Origin: Novosphingobium taihuense
GTDB lineage: Bacteria; Pseudomonadota; Alphaproteobacteria; Sphingomonadales; Sphingomonadaceae
DNA: 64,000 bases
Direction of reading: 5' to 3'
Assembly: GCF_007830315.1 (NCBI RefSeq)
Contig: NZ_VLKJ01000001.1
Coordinates: 186,001 to 250,000 of the forward strand
This document shows, piece by piece, positions 15,266 through 24,231 of the stretch. The notes beneath the pieces were generated by a model, which saw only the letters and a list, made by a program, of their open reading frames with translations, had not been told where the DNA came from and did not search any database. The translations under genes were made by a program, and so were the position numbers. Every line of letters starts with the position of its first letter. Within the stretch, counting starts at the first letter, position 1.

Positions 15266-17800
15266 TCAGTAGATCCCGCCCTGCTCCTCGAGGAAGTCCT
15301 GCTCAACCGGCGCGTCTTCCGCGCTGCCTGCGGGAATGCCGCGCGCCGCGCGCGCCTTGCGCAACGCATCGATCACCGCCTGCTTGGCGCTCACCTCGCC
15401 TTCGCGCGCCGTGCGCCGTGGCTCGGTGTCGGGCTTGAACGCCTCCCAGATGACCGAAGCCTTGGCCACGTCGTCTTCCGGCGTCCCCCCGAACACGCGC
15501 TTGCCCGAAACACGGTCAATCTTGACCATGCGCACGCCCTCGGGTGCGGTGAACGGAATATCCTTCCAGCGTGAGCGCGTTTCCTGCACCAGCTGCTTGA
15601 AAACCGGCGCCGCGATGCGTCCACCCTGCGCATAGCCGCCAAGGCTGCGTGGCTGGTCGTAGCCGATATAGACGCCCGCGATTATGTCGGGCGATCCGCC
15701 GACGAACCAGACGTTGGTCGGCCCGGAGGTCGTGCCCGTCTTGCCGAACAGCGGGAGATTCAGGTCGCGCAGCGTCACTGCCGTGCCGCGCACCACCACG
15801 CCTTCAAGCATGTGCACCACCTGATAGGCGGTGCGCGCGTCCATAACCTGCTTGCCGGTTGCCTTGAGGCGCGGCATCGGCTTGCCATCCCATTGCGGCA
15901 TCGAGCAGCCATCGCAGCGCCGGTTGTCAGAACGCCAGATCACCTTGCCGTTTCGGTCCTGTACATAGTCGATCAGGCTGGGATTGTGCTGGCGGCCCTG
16001 GTTGGCCAGTGCCGCGTAGGCGTTGACCATCTTCAGCACGGTCGTGTCGCCCGCACCCAGCGCCATCGACAGGTAGGGCTCGTATTCGCCGATCCCCACG
16101 GCCTTGATCGTGCGCACGACCTTGTCCATGCCGGTATCGTTTGCGATCCGCACGGTCATGAGGTTGCGCGATTGCTCCAGCCCCCAGCGCATGGTGTGGC
16201 TGCCTGCCCCACCTTCGTTGTTGAAGTTCCGGAAACACTTCTCGCCCAGCGCCGCGCCCTGATAGACGCAGAACGCCCCGTCGACGACCATCGAGGCCGG
16301 GGTCATCCCGTTGTCGAGGCCCGTTGCATAGACGAACGGCTTGATCGTCGAACCCGGCTGACGGTTGGCCTGCGTCGCGCGGTTGAACGAACCAAGGCGC
16401 GCATCGAACCCGCCCTGCATTGCCAGCACGCGCCCGTTCTGCGGATCTTCCACGACCATGCCGCCCGAAACCTCGGGCACCGTCCGCACCGCGTAAGTCG
16501 AACCATTTACCGGCGCCACTGCCGTCACGTCACCCGGACGGATCTTGTCTGGCAACCCGATCAGGCTCGCAGTCTTGCCATCGGCAAAGCCCACCTGCCC
16601 GCTCGATCCGCTGCGCGAAAGCAGCACGCCGATCCGCCAGTTCTGGTAGTTGATCGCAATGTTGCTGGTGATCAGCTCGGTCTGCCAGCGATCACCATCT
16701 ACGTCGACCCGCGCGATCGGTCCGTGCCATGCCCGCCCGCCCGAATAACGCAGCAGCGCCGCGCGCAGGGCATTCTGCGATGCGGTCTGCAGCTGTGTGT
16801 CGAGCGAGGTGCGCACCCACAGGCCACCGGCATAGACGCTGTGCGGCCCGTCCTCGGCCTTCTCGCCGAACTTCTCGATCAGCTGGCGCCGCACTTCCTC
16901 AAGGAAATATCCCGCATCCGCCGTATAATTCTCCGCCCGGCGCGGCTTCAGCCCCAGCGGCATCGCCTGCGCAGCGGCTGCCTGCTGCGGCGTCGCCCAG
17001 CCATTCTTGACCATCTGGTCGAGCACCCAGTTGCGCCGGGCAATCGCCATGTCTTCGTACTTGGCACGGCCATAGCGCTCCGGCGCCTTGGGCAGAATCG
17101 CGAGGAACGCCGCCTCGTGCAGCTGCAGATCACCGACGTCCTTGTCGAAATAGGCCCGCGCCGCCGCCTGCACGCCAAAGCTCTGCCGCCCCAGCGGAAT
17201 TTCGTTGAGATAGAGCTCGAGGATCTGCTGCTTGTCGAGCACGCTCTCGATTCTGCGCGCCAGGACCATTTCCTTGAGCTTGCGGGTGATCGAGTATTCG
17301 TCGCCAAGCAGGATGTTCTTCGCAACCTGCTGCGTGATGGTCGAACCACCCTTGGCACGCTCGTCCGAGCCATACTTGGTCGCATAGTCGACCACGGCAC
17401 CCGCAAAGCCCAGGTAATCGATGCCGCCATGCGTCCAGAACGTCTTGTCCTCAGCCGAGAGGAAAGCGTTGATCAGCGGCTCGGGGAAATCGACGAAACG
17501 CAGCTGCACGCGCCGTTCGCGGGCATAGCTCGAGACGATCTCGCCATCGTTGCCGCGCACCATCGTCGGCAGCGGCGGCTGGTAGGTCAGCAGCTTGTCG
17601 GCCGATGGCATCGTGCGGATCACCGCCACCCACAGCACGAACCAGCCGACGAGGAGCGCCCCGACGATATAGTTCAATACCCGGAACCTGCGGCTGGTAC
17701 CCCACTTCGCACGATACCATGAGTACGCGGTCCGCCACCGTGCGCGACCTTCGTCGCGGATGAGCTTGAACCGGGATTGCTGGGACGTCTCTTCAGCCAT
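15266..17800 (-). CDS. mrcA: Penicillin-binding protein 1A (bifunctional transglycosylase/transpeptidase)
   Basis: This class A penicillin-binding protein (844 residues) polymerises and crosslinks peptidoglycan at the outer face of the inner membrane. After a single transmembrane anchor (about 43-62) comes the GT51 transglycosylase domain with catalytic Glu117 (SAEDKTFWTHGGIDYLG) and the RAKGGSTITQQVAKN motif. The transpeptidase domain has the SxxK nucleophile Ser484 (GSTIK), SRN at 544-546 and KTG at 687-689. An OB-like insert lies between the two domains, as in PBP1a of proteobacteria. The N-acetylmuramoyl-L-alanine amidase gene is directly upstream on the same strand, 56 bp away, so the two may be co-transcribed cell-wall genes. 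Confidence 0.96.
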   Translation of the reverse strand: MAEETSQQSRFKLIRDEGRARWRTAYSWYRAKWGTSRRFRVLNYIVGALLVGWFVLWVAVIRTMPSADKLLTYQPPLPTMVRGNDGEIVSSYARERRVQLRFVDFPEPLINAFLSAEDKTFWTHGGIDYLGFAGAVVDYATKYGSDERAKGGSTITQQVAKNILLGDEYSITRKLKEMVLARRIESVLDKQQILELYLNEIPLGRQSFGVQAAARAYFDKDVGDLQLHEAAFLAILPKAPERYGRAKYEDMAIARRNWVLDQMVKNGWATPQQAAAAQAMPLGLKPRRAENYTADAGYFLEEVRRQLIEKFGEKAEDGPHSVYAGGLWVRTSLDTQLQTASQNALRAALLRYSGGRAWHGPIARVDVDGDRWQTELITSNIAINYQNWRIGVLLSRSGSSGQVGFADGKTASLIGLPDKIRPGDVTAVAPVNGSTYAVRTVPEVSGGMVVEDPQNGRVLAMQGGFDARLGSFNRATQANRQPGSTIKPFVYATGLDNGMTPASMVVDGAFCVYQGAALGEKCFRNFNNEGGAGSHTMRWGLEQSRNLMTVRIANDTGMDKVVRTIKAVGIGEYEPYLSMALGAGDTTVLKMVNAYAALANQGRQHNPSLIDYVQDRNGKVIWRSDNRRCDGCSMPQWDGKPMPRLKATGKQVMDARTAYQVVHMLEGVVVRGTAVTLRDLNLPLFGKTGTTSGPTNVWFVGGSPDIIAGVYIGYDQPRSLGGYAQGGRIAAPVFKQLVQETRSRWKDIPFTAPEGVRMVKIDRVSGKRVFGGTPEDDVAKASVIWEAFKPDTEPRRTAREGEVSAKQAVIDALRKARAARGIPAGSAEDAPVEQDFLEEQGGIY

Positions 17801-17856
17801 GTTGCAGCGCCTCTAGCACGCCCTCGCCGTGCCAAGCCAGAGCGAACCTGCACAAC

Positions 17857-18807
17857 TCACCGAAGCGCCGCATTCTCCGCTGCAGCCGGAACCTGCCCCT
17901 CAGCCAGGAAAATCTCGATCGCCCGTGCCAGCGAGCCGGCAAAAACCTTGCGCCATTCGGGATCGCGCATCGCTCGCGCATCCTCTTCGTTGCTGATGTA
18001 GCCCGCCTCGATCAGCGCCGAGGGCAGGTCGAGCGACTTGAGCACCACGAACGCCGCCTCCCGGCGCGGTGTCTCGTGAAAACGCAACGCTTGCTGCCCC
18101 TCGCGTACAACCAGTTCCCCGAACCGCACCGACCGCTCACGCATCTCGCGCCGCGCCAGATCGACGAGGATTGACGATACCGCCGCTTCCTTCCCTTCGA
18201 GATTGACCCCGTTGACGGTGTCAGCCCGGTTTTCCCGCGCAGCAAGTGCACCAGCCACCGCGTCCGAGGCCTTGTCCGACAGCGTATATACCGTTGCCCC
18301 TTGCGCTGCATCGTTCTGCGCAGCGTCGGCGTGGACTGAAACGAACAGGTCCGCGCCCAGCCGATGGGCAATGTCGGCACGCTCTTCCAGCACCAGGAAC
18401 CGGTCCGTATCGCGCGTCATCGCCACGCGCACCCGTCCCTCGGCCAGCAAGGCATCGCGCAAGCTCTGCGCCAGCATGAGGGTCAGGTCCTTTTCCCGCT
18501 CTCCGGCTGCGCCGCTCGCACCGGGATCATGCCCGCCATGCCCTGCATCGATCACCACCAGCGGGCGACCCGCATCGGGCGGGCCTTCGACCTTGGGCAA
18601 GCCGATGCGCCCGCCGCTCTCCGGCATCGCCAGCCGGACAACGTAACGCGGCTCTATCGACGCGACGCCGGTCGAAAACGCCGCCCACATCGCTGCAGCA
18701 GCCAGCACTGGCGCTGCAAACACTGCTATGATTACGCCCCGGCTCTCCATCTGCCACGACCTATGCCCCGCCCCACCCCCGGCGGTCCAGACCGAAAACG
18801 CAGTCAT
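17857..18807 (-). CDS. N-acetylmuramoyl-L-alanine amidase (Amidase_3)
   Basis: This zinc amidase cuts the bond between MurNAc and L-Ala of peptidoglycan, usually during cell separation. The 316-residue product has an N-terminal membrane or signal segment (about 24-46) and a C-terminal Amidase_3 domain with the zinc ligands and catalytic residues visible: His90 (DAGHGGHDPGA), Glu103 (GEREKDLTL), His159 (SVHADA) and Glu267 (LIEAGYISN). There is no AMIN domain, unlike AmiC. The start at 18807 is the longest; Met20 (18750) directly before the hydrophobic segment is an alternative. It precedes the PBP1a gene on the same strand. Confidence 0.92.
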   Translation of the reverse strand: MTAFSVWTAGGGAGHRSWQMESRGVIIAVFAAPVLAAAAMWAAFSTGVASIEPRYVVRLAMPESGGRIGLPKVEGPPDAGRPLVVIDAGHGGHDPGASGAAGEREKDLTLMLAQSLRDALLAEGRVRVAMTRDTDRFLVLEERADIAHRLGADLFVSVHADAAQNDAAQGATVYTLSDKASDAVAGALAARENRADTVNGVNLEGKEAAVSSILVDLARREMRERSVRFGELVVREGQQALRFHETPRREAAFVVLKSLDLPSALIEAGYISNEEDARAMRDPEWRKVFAGSLARAIEIFLAEGQVPAAAENAALR

Positions 18808-19350
18808 GGTTAACGCGTCTTTCCCGACATTGTTTTAATTGCCGCTTTGCAATTGCAGTGCTAGCAACCATCTACCGGGGCGAGCCAGCACCGGCACATC
18901 CACGTCGAAACCGCCGGAAAGCGCACCTTTGCGCCGCGGTGGGCGAGGGACAGGCCGCTGGCGAAGATCCCGCCTACGTGGAGAGAACGAAGCGAAAGCG
19001 CACCTCTCCACGCCACAAGGTTGATGCCGTGATGATGAGCCGCGTTTCGTTCCTGCCTAGCTGCCCCACCGGGGCGGTCGCGGCTTGGACGGTTGGCGGC
19101 ACGCGCATTTCGCCGCGAGTTATCCTCACAGCAGACGCAAACCAACCGCCGCCGGGCGGCGAGCGACAGGGCAAGGCAGCCGATATGCTGCGCGCCGCAG
19201 CGCTCCGATCCGGCAAACCCGCATTCGCGAATGGCCACCGCAACGGAGCAATCCGTGCACAGGGCCTTCGTGCATCCCAAACGATCCGCGCCAGAAACGC
19301 ATGGTTGCCCCAAGGGCCAACCCAGCGGCGGCGCGGCTGGAGAATTTGTA
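18808..19350 (+). promoter_or_regulatory. Long leader/intergenic region before rne
   Basis: This 543-bp stretch separates the amidase gene (minus) from the rne start and contains no frame with a convincing start and protein-like sequence. It is likely to hold the divergent promoters and a long rne 5' untranslated leader. In E. coli the rne leader (over 300 nt) is the target of RNase E autoregulation; a similar role here is inference. A Shine-Dalgarno GGAG at 19339-19342 fits the ATG at 19351. Confidence 0.5.
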
Positions 19351-22203
19351 ATGACCACGCGCATGCTAATCGATGCGCGCCACCAGGAAGAAACCCGGGT
19401 GGCGGTGCTGAAGGGCAATCGGATTGAAGAGTTCGACTTTGAATCTGCTGATCACAAGCAGATCAAGGGCAATATCTACCTCGCCAAGGTAACACGTGTA
19501 GAACCTTCGCTTCAGGCGGCGTTCGTCGATTTCGGCGGCAACCGTCACGGGTTCCTCGCCTTCAGCGAAATCCATCCCGATTACTACCAGATCCCCAAGG
19601 AGGACCGCGAGGCCCTTCTCGCCGAAGAAGCCGCCCACGCCGAGGAAGAGGCCGCCCTGCGCGCCGCCGAGGATGGTGACGACGAAGACTACGCCGATGG
19701 CGAAGGCTATGATTCCGACGAGGGCGTGACCGAGGTCGACACGTCCGAAAAGGACCAAGTCGCCACCATCGAAGGCGGCGTGGTCGAGAACGGCTTCGAC
19801 CACGAAGGCGAAGAGGGCGAAGAGTCCGCCGAAGCTTCGGAAGAAGAAGGCGAAGAGGGCGACAGCAACCGCCGTCGTGGCCGCAATCAGGGCCGACGCC
19901 GTCAGGGTGGCCGCAGCCAGGGCAAGGAAGCCGACGAACTGCGCGCCAAGCGCATGGCGCTGCGCCGTCGCTACAAGATCCAGGACGTGATCCAGCGCCG
20001 TCAGGTGCTGCTGGTCCAGGTCGTCAAGGAAGAGCGTGGCAACAAGGGCGCCGCCCTCACCACCTACCTCAGCCTTGCCGGCCGCTATTGCGTGCTCATG
20101 CCGAATTCGAGTCATGGCGGCGGCATCAGCCGCAAGATCAGCTCCTCGGCTGACCGCAAGCGGTTGAAGACGATCATCACCGAGATGGAACTGCCGCGCT
20201 CGATGTCCTGCATCGTCCGCACCGCAGGCCTCCAGCGCACCAAGCCCGAGATCAAGCGCGACTTCGATTATCTCGCCCGCCTGTGGGACGAGATCCGCGA
20301 ACGCACGATGCGCTCGGTCGCCCCTGCGCTGATCCATTCGGACTCCGACCTGATCAAGCGCGCAATCCGCGACATCTACAACCGCGAGATCGAGGAAGTC
20401 GTCGTCGAGGGCGAGCACGGCTATCGTGCGGCCAAGGACTTCATGAAGCTCCTGATGCCGAGCCACGCCAAGCGGGTGAAGGCCTATGTCGATCCGGTGC
20501 CGCTGTTCCAGCGCTATGGTGCCGAAGATCAGCTCACTGCGATGTACGATCCGGTCGTCCAGCTGAAGAGCGGCGGCTATCTCGTCATCAACCCGACCGA
20601 GGCACTCGTCTCGATCGACATCAACTCGGGCCGCTCGACCAAGGAGCACGGCATCGAGCAGACAGCCGTTGCCACCAACCTCGAAGCCGCACGCGAAATC
20701 GCCCGTCAGCTGCGCCTGCGCGACATGGCAGGCCTCGTGGTCATCGACTTCATCGACATGGAATACGGATCGAACGTCCGTAAGGTCGAAAAGGCGATGA
20801 AGGACGCGCTCAAGAACGACCGCGCCCGCATCCAGGTTGGCCGCATCTCGGGCTTCGGCCTGATGGAAATGAGCCGCCAGCGTCTGCGTACCGGCGTGCT
20901 CGAAGCCACCACGCGCGGCTGCCCGCACTGCGATGGCACCGGCCTTGTCCGCACCGCCTCGTCGGCTGGTCTGTCCGCGCTGCGCCTGATCGAGGACGAA
21001 GCCGCCAAGGGCAAGGGCAACGTCGTCACGCTCTATGCGTCGCAGGAAGCCGCGATCTACGTGCTCAACGCCAAGCGTGGCGATCTGGCCGAGATCGAGG
21101 AGCGCTATGGCGTCACTGTCGAAGTGATCCCCGAGGGCGAGAACGAAGGCGCGAAGATGCGCGTCGCCTCGCGCGGTCCCAAGCCCGAATTCGTCCCCCG
21201 CTTCGAACCGATCATCGAGCCTGAAGAGGACGATATCGTCGAGGAGGACTTCGACGAAGAGGAAGAAGTCGAGGAACAGCCCCGTCGCGGCCGCAATCGT
21301 GATGCCGATGAAGGTGGCGAACGTTCCGGCCAGCGCGAAGGCGAAGAACGCGGTAGCGATGGGCGTCGCAAGCGCCGCAAGCGCCGCCGGGGCCGCAACC
21401 GTGATCGTAACGAGGACGGCAGCGAGATCAGCGAAGGCGAAGGCAATGAAGCCGAAGCCGCCGATGGTGAAGTTGACGGCGAAGGCACCGAGGCTGAAGG
21501 CAACGAAGCTGCCCGCACCGACGAAAACGACGACGGTACGGACCGTGGTCCGCGCAAGCGTCGCCGTCGTGGTCGTCGCAGGCGCGGTGGCCGTGAGAAC
21601 GGCGAAGCTGGCTCGGATCAGACTGAAGGCGATGCCGAGGACGGCGCCAAGGACGGCGAGGCTGAAGGCGGTGAAGCTGCGGCAGAACCCGTCATTACCG
21701 AAGCGCCCGCAGCGGTCCCCGCACCCGTCGAGGCCGAGGCACCAGCGCCAGAGGAAGCTCCGGTCGCTGCAAAGCCCAAGCGCACGCGCCGCAAGAAGGC
21801 CGAACCTGCTGCCGATGCACCGGTTGCCGAGGAAGCCGCTCCTGCCGTGGAAGCCCCAGCTGCCGAAGCAGTAGAAGAGGCCCCTGCTCCGGTCGCTGCA
21901 AAGCCCAAGCGCACCCGCAAGAAGAAGGTCGAGGCTGCGCCGGAAGCTGAAGCCGCTCCGGTTGAAGTTGAGGCCCCCGCTGCCGAGGCCCCTGCCCCGG
22001 AAGCTGAGGCTGTTGCCGAAGCCCCGGCCGAAAAGCCCAAGCGCACCCGCCGCAAGAAGGCTGACGCTGTCGCCTCCGACGCCGCCCCTGCCGAAGCGGT
22101 CACCGCCGAAGCTCCGGTCGCCGAAGAAGCTACTGCCGAAACCGAAACCGGCGAGCCATCCTCGCCGCGCCGCGGCTGGTGGCAGCGCACCTTCGGCGCC
22201 TGA
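19351..22203 (+). CDS. rne: Ribonuclease E
   Basis: RNase E is the endoribonuclease that starts mRNA decay and scaffolds the degradosome. This copy has 950 residues. The N-terminal S1 domain is split by an acidic and Arg-rich insert (about 95-200), as in other alphaproteobacteria. The DNase I-like catalytic site has Asp423 (SIDINSGRS) and Asp466 (VIDFIDM), and the zinc-link cysteines are Cys524 and Cys527 (CPHC). The C-terminal half is low complexity: Arg/Glu-rich blocks, then Ala/Pro/Glu-rich linkers with three copies of a KPKRTR(R/K)KK motif. It ends in RRGWWQRTFGA; a GWW motif in this place binds PNPase in Caulobacter. The start at 19351 matches the conserved MTTRMLIDA; the frame further upstream is leader. 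Confidence 0.97.
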   Translation: MTTRMLIDARHQEETRVAVLKGNRIEEFDFESADHKQIKGNIYLAKVTRVEPSLQAAFVDFGGNRHGFLAFSEIHPDYYQIPKEDREALLAEEAAHAEEEAALRAAEDGDDEDYADGEGYDSDEGVTEVDTSEKDQVATIEGGVVENGFDHEGEEGEESAEASEEEGEEGDSNRRRGRNQGRRRQGGRSQGKEADELRAKRMALRRRYKIQDVIQRRQVLLVQVVKEERGNKGAALTTYLSLAGRYCVLMPNSSHGGGISRKISSSADRKRLKTIITEMELPRSMSCIVRTAGLQRTKPEIKRDFDYLARLWDEIRERTMRSVAPALIHSDSDLIKRAIRDIYNREIEEVVVEGEHGYRAAKDFMKLLMPSHAKRVKAYVDPVPLFQRYGAEDQLTAMYDPVVQLKSGGYLVINPTEALVSIDINSGRSTKEHGIEQTAVATNLEAAREIARQLRLRDMAGLVVIDFIDMEYGSNVRKVEKAMKDALKNDRARIQVGRISGFGLMEMSRQRLRTGVLEATTRGCPHCDGTGLVRTASSAGLSALRLIEDEAAKGKGNVVTLYASQEAAIYVLNAKRGDLAEIEERYGVTVEVIPEGENEGAKMRVASRGPKPEFVPRFEPIIEPEEDDIVEEDFDEEEEVEEQPRRGRNRDADEGGERSGQREGEERGSDGRRKRRKRRRGRNRDRNEDGSEISEGEGNEAEAADGEVDGEGTEAEGNEAARTDENDDGTDRGPRKRRRRGRRRRGGRENGEAGSDQTEGDAEDGAKDGEAEGGEAAAEPVITEAPAAVPAPVEAEAPAPEEAPVAAKPKRTRRKKAEPAADAPVAEEAAPAVEAPAAEAVEEAPAPVAAKPKRTRKKKVEAAPEAEAAPVEVEAPAAEAPAPEAEAVAEAPAEKPKRTRRKKADAVASDAAPAEAVTAEAPVAEEATAETETGEPSSPRRGWWQRTFGA
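21760..22062 (+). repeat. Three-copy basic motif repeat in the RNase E C-terminal coding region
   Basis: Three copies of a block encoding (A/E)KPKRTR(R/K)KK start near 21771, 21897 and 22030, separated by Ala/Pro/Glu-rich linkers of about 35-40 codons. The nucleotide copies share AAGCCCAAGCGCAC followed by CGC-rich codons. They look like duplicated RNA- or protein-binding short linear motifs. Confidence 0.8.
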
Positions 22204-22224
22204 GGCACCGCAAGGCTCAAACAG

Positions 22225-22255
22225 AAAGGCCCCGCCAGCAATGGCGGGGCCTTTT
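22225..22255 (+). terminator. Rho-independent terminator after rne
   Basis: A perfect 12-bp stem, AAAGGCCCCGCC (22225-22236) and GGCGGGGCCTTT (22243-22254), with a six-base loop and a short T-run, lies 21 bp after the rne stop codon. Confidence 0.92.
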
Positions 22256-22287
22256 CCGTTGGCGGCTATGCCTTGTGCAAACAAATC

Positions 22288-22378
22288 TTCGTCATTGCGA
22301 GGAGGCGAAGCCGACGAAGCAATCCAGATCCTTGAGCAAGATGCTCTGGATTGCTTCGCTCCGCTCGCAATGACGAAG
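22288..22378. repeat. Dispersed inverted repeat (REP/palindromic unit-like)
   Basis: The two arms CTTCGTCATTGCGAG... (from 22288) and ...CTCGCAATGACGAAG (to 22378) form a long hairpin; inside it the arms continue with CGAAGCAATCCAGA and TCTGGATTGCTTCG around a central loop at about 22328-22343. Sequences of this type (CGTCATTGCGAG ... GCAATCCAG) occur as dispersed intergenic palindromes in many proteobacteria. No gene lies inside. The rest of the 311-bp gap (22204-22514) holds the rne terminator and a small hairpin, CAGCCGC-AAA-GCGGCTG, near 22489. Confidence 0.75.
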
Positions 22379-22514
22379 TAATGGGAGCGGTGCTAGCAGG
22401 GGACGTATCCCCCCGTTCGTTCCCCAGAGCGTGACCATCCCATCTTGCGACCCACCGACGGGTCAGATGTCGCGCGATTCTGGCAGCCGCAAAGCGGCTG
22501 ACGGAGCGGCTAGT

Positions 22515-24224
22515 CTATTCCCCCATCCGGTTCCAAACCAGCTTGCCCCCCACGAACGTCATGTCGACCTTCGTCGTCAGCAGTTGCTCCGCCGGTACAG
22601 CCAGAGGGTCATGGTCCAGCACGATCATGTCGGCAAACTTGCCTGGCTCGATACTGCCCTTCTTCCCCTCGTCCCATGCCAGCGCCGCTGCCTTGGCCGT
22701 GTAAAGTCGGATTGCCTCCTCCCTCGTAATCGCTTCTTTCAAAGAGAACTGGTGCCCGGTCAGACCCTTGCGGGTCACTGCCGCATAGAGCCCCACCATC
22801 GGCCCGATCGGCAGGTTGTCGCTGCTCATCACCACGTTAACGCCAAGGTTGATCGGCGTTGCCATGGGATTGATACGATCAAGCCGCTCGCCATCGAGCA
22901 CCTGAAGGTAGCGGCCTTCGAGATTGTAGGTGAAATTCGGCTGTGCCGTCGTCCACACGCCGTCGGCCACCATCGTCTTCATCGTCTGCTCGGTCGGCAG
23001 CATGGTGAAGTGCGAGAGGAACCAGCGGTGATCGCTCTTTGGCCGCGTTGCCAGCACGTCATGATAGGCCGCGGCAACGGTGTTGATCGCCTCGTCGCCG
23101 ATGGCATGGATGCCCAGTTGCCAGCCGAGCGAGGCCGACGTCGCCACCATCTCGTGCAGCGCGCTTTCGCTCATGAAGGTCGTGCCGCGAAAACCGGGCT
23201 GGCCTTTGTAGTCCTGCGACGTCCTTGCGGTCGGCCCTGTGAAACCACCATCGTAGGCGCTCTCGCCAATGGGGCCGAGCTTGAGCCGGTCATCACCATA
23301 GCCAGTGTGATAAGGAAACTTCTTCAGGCGCTCGGCACCGGGATACATGATGTACAGCGTAGCACGGGGCAAGCTTTCGCCCTCCTCCGCATAGATCGAT
23401 CTCAGTTGCTTGAAGGTATGGGCACGCGCGCCATTGCCGCCGCCACCGGGAATACCTCCCAACTCGACCGGCTCGTCATCGATCGTGGTCCATGCTTCCA
23501 TGAAGCTGGTGATGCCAAGTCCCAGCAGGTCCTTCAGCGACTTGACGTAGCTCGGGCGCATCTGTGCCGGCGTGCTCGGTGGAACCAGCTTGAGGATCAG
23601 GTCGGTGCGCTCGCGCACGATGCCGCTGGGCTCTCCGTCCGTTCCGCGCTCGATCAACCCGCCAGCGGGGTCAGGCGTGTTGCGGTCGATCCCGGCGAGC
23701 TTGAGCGCCAGCGAATTGGCAACCGCACTGTGCGCACCTGCGCGCACGAGCACCACCGGATTATCAGGCGCCATGGCATCGAGATCGGCCCTTGTGGGAT
23801 TGCGCTTCTCGGCCAGAAGCGCCTCGTCCCAACCCGATCCGATAACCCACTCCCCCGGCCCCAGCGCCTTGGCCTTGGCCGAAACCATCGCCCCGATCTC
23901 GGCAATCGAGCGCGCCTTCGCAGGCTCCACCGAGCGTGGCGAAACGCTGGTCAGGTGCAGGTGCGCGTCGATGAAGCCGGGCATCAGCGTGCGCCCCTTC
24001 AGGTCCACCGTCCGCGGCGCCGTCCACGCCTTCGCGATCTCCGGCCCGCCCACTGCCGCGATCTTCCCGTCCTTTACCGCTACTGCGGATCGCACCGTGA
24101 AGTCCTTGTCCACGGTCAGCACCTTGCCGTTGACAAGCAGGAGGTCCGCTTGCTGGGCGGGTGCCGCCATTGCAGAAAGCGGCAGTACGGCAAGAGCGAG
24201 AGCGAGCAGGCGGGCAGTTTTCAT
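22515..24224 (-). CDS. Exported metal-dependent amidohydrolase (YtcJ-type)
   Basis: This 569-residue protein belongs to the amidohydrolase family 3 group (YtcJ-like), metal-dependent hydrolases that act on C-N bonds. It has a Sec signal peptide (MKTARLLALALAVLPLSAMAAP), the metal motif FIDAHLHL, the IHAIGDEAIN segment with a metal-binding His, a downstream SHFTML His, and the SSDNLPIGPM region with the catalytic Asp. The substrate is unknown; family members act on N-acyl amino acids, hydantoins or formylated amides. The start at 24224 leaves only 7 bp after the upstream permease gene, so the two are almost certainly one operon, suggesting uptake and hydrolysis of an amino acid derivative or export-linked turnover. 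Confidence 0.88.
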   Translation of the reverse strand: MKTARLLALALAVLPLSAMAAPAQQADLLLVNGKVLTVDKDFTVRSAVAVKDGKIAAVGGPEIAKAWTAPRTVDLKGRTLMPGFIDAHLHLTSVSPRSVEPAKARSIAEIGAMVSAKAKALGPGEWVIGSGWDEALLAEKRNPTRADLDAMAPDNPVVLVRAGAHSAVANSLALKLAGIDRNTPDPAGGLIERGTDGEPSGIVRERTDLILKLVPPSTPAQMRPSYVKSLKDLLGLGITSFMEAWTTIDDEPVELGGIPGGGGNGARAHTFKQLRSIYAEEGESLPRATLYIMYPGAERLKKFPYHTGYGDDRLKLGPIGESAYDGGFTGPTARTSQDYKGQPGFRGTTFMSESALHEMVATSASLGWQLGIHAIGDEAINTVAAAYHDVLATRPKSDHRWFLSHFTMLPTEQTMKTMVADGVWTTAQPNFTYNLEGRYLQVLDGERLDRINPMATPINLGVNVVMSSDNLPIGPMVGLYAAVTRKGLTGHQFSLKEAITREEAIRLYTAKAAALAWDEGKKGSIEPGKFADMIVLDHDPLAVPAEQLLTTKVDMTFVGGKLVWNRMGE

Positions 24225-24231
24225 CAGAGGG

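Noticed and set aside
15812..17722. A 636-codon open frame on the plus strand opposite the PBP1a gene
   Set aside because: It is His/Arg-rich antisense translation caused by codon bias; the PBP1a motifs on the other strand are complete.
19093..19350. N-terminal extension of RNase E by 86 codons
   Set aside because: The extension is not RNase E-like, while MTTRMLIDAR at 19351 is the normal start and has its own ribosome binding site.
19366..22284. A 972-codon open frame on the minus strand opposite rne
   Set aside because: It is the antisense shadow of a GC-rich coding gene; its protein is repetitive Asp/His/Ala-rich text without any family motif, and rne itself is unmistakable.
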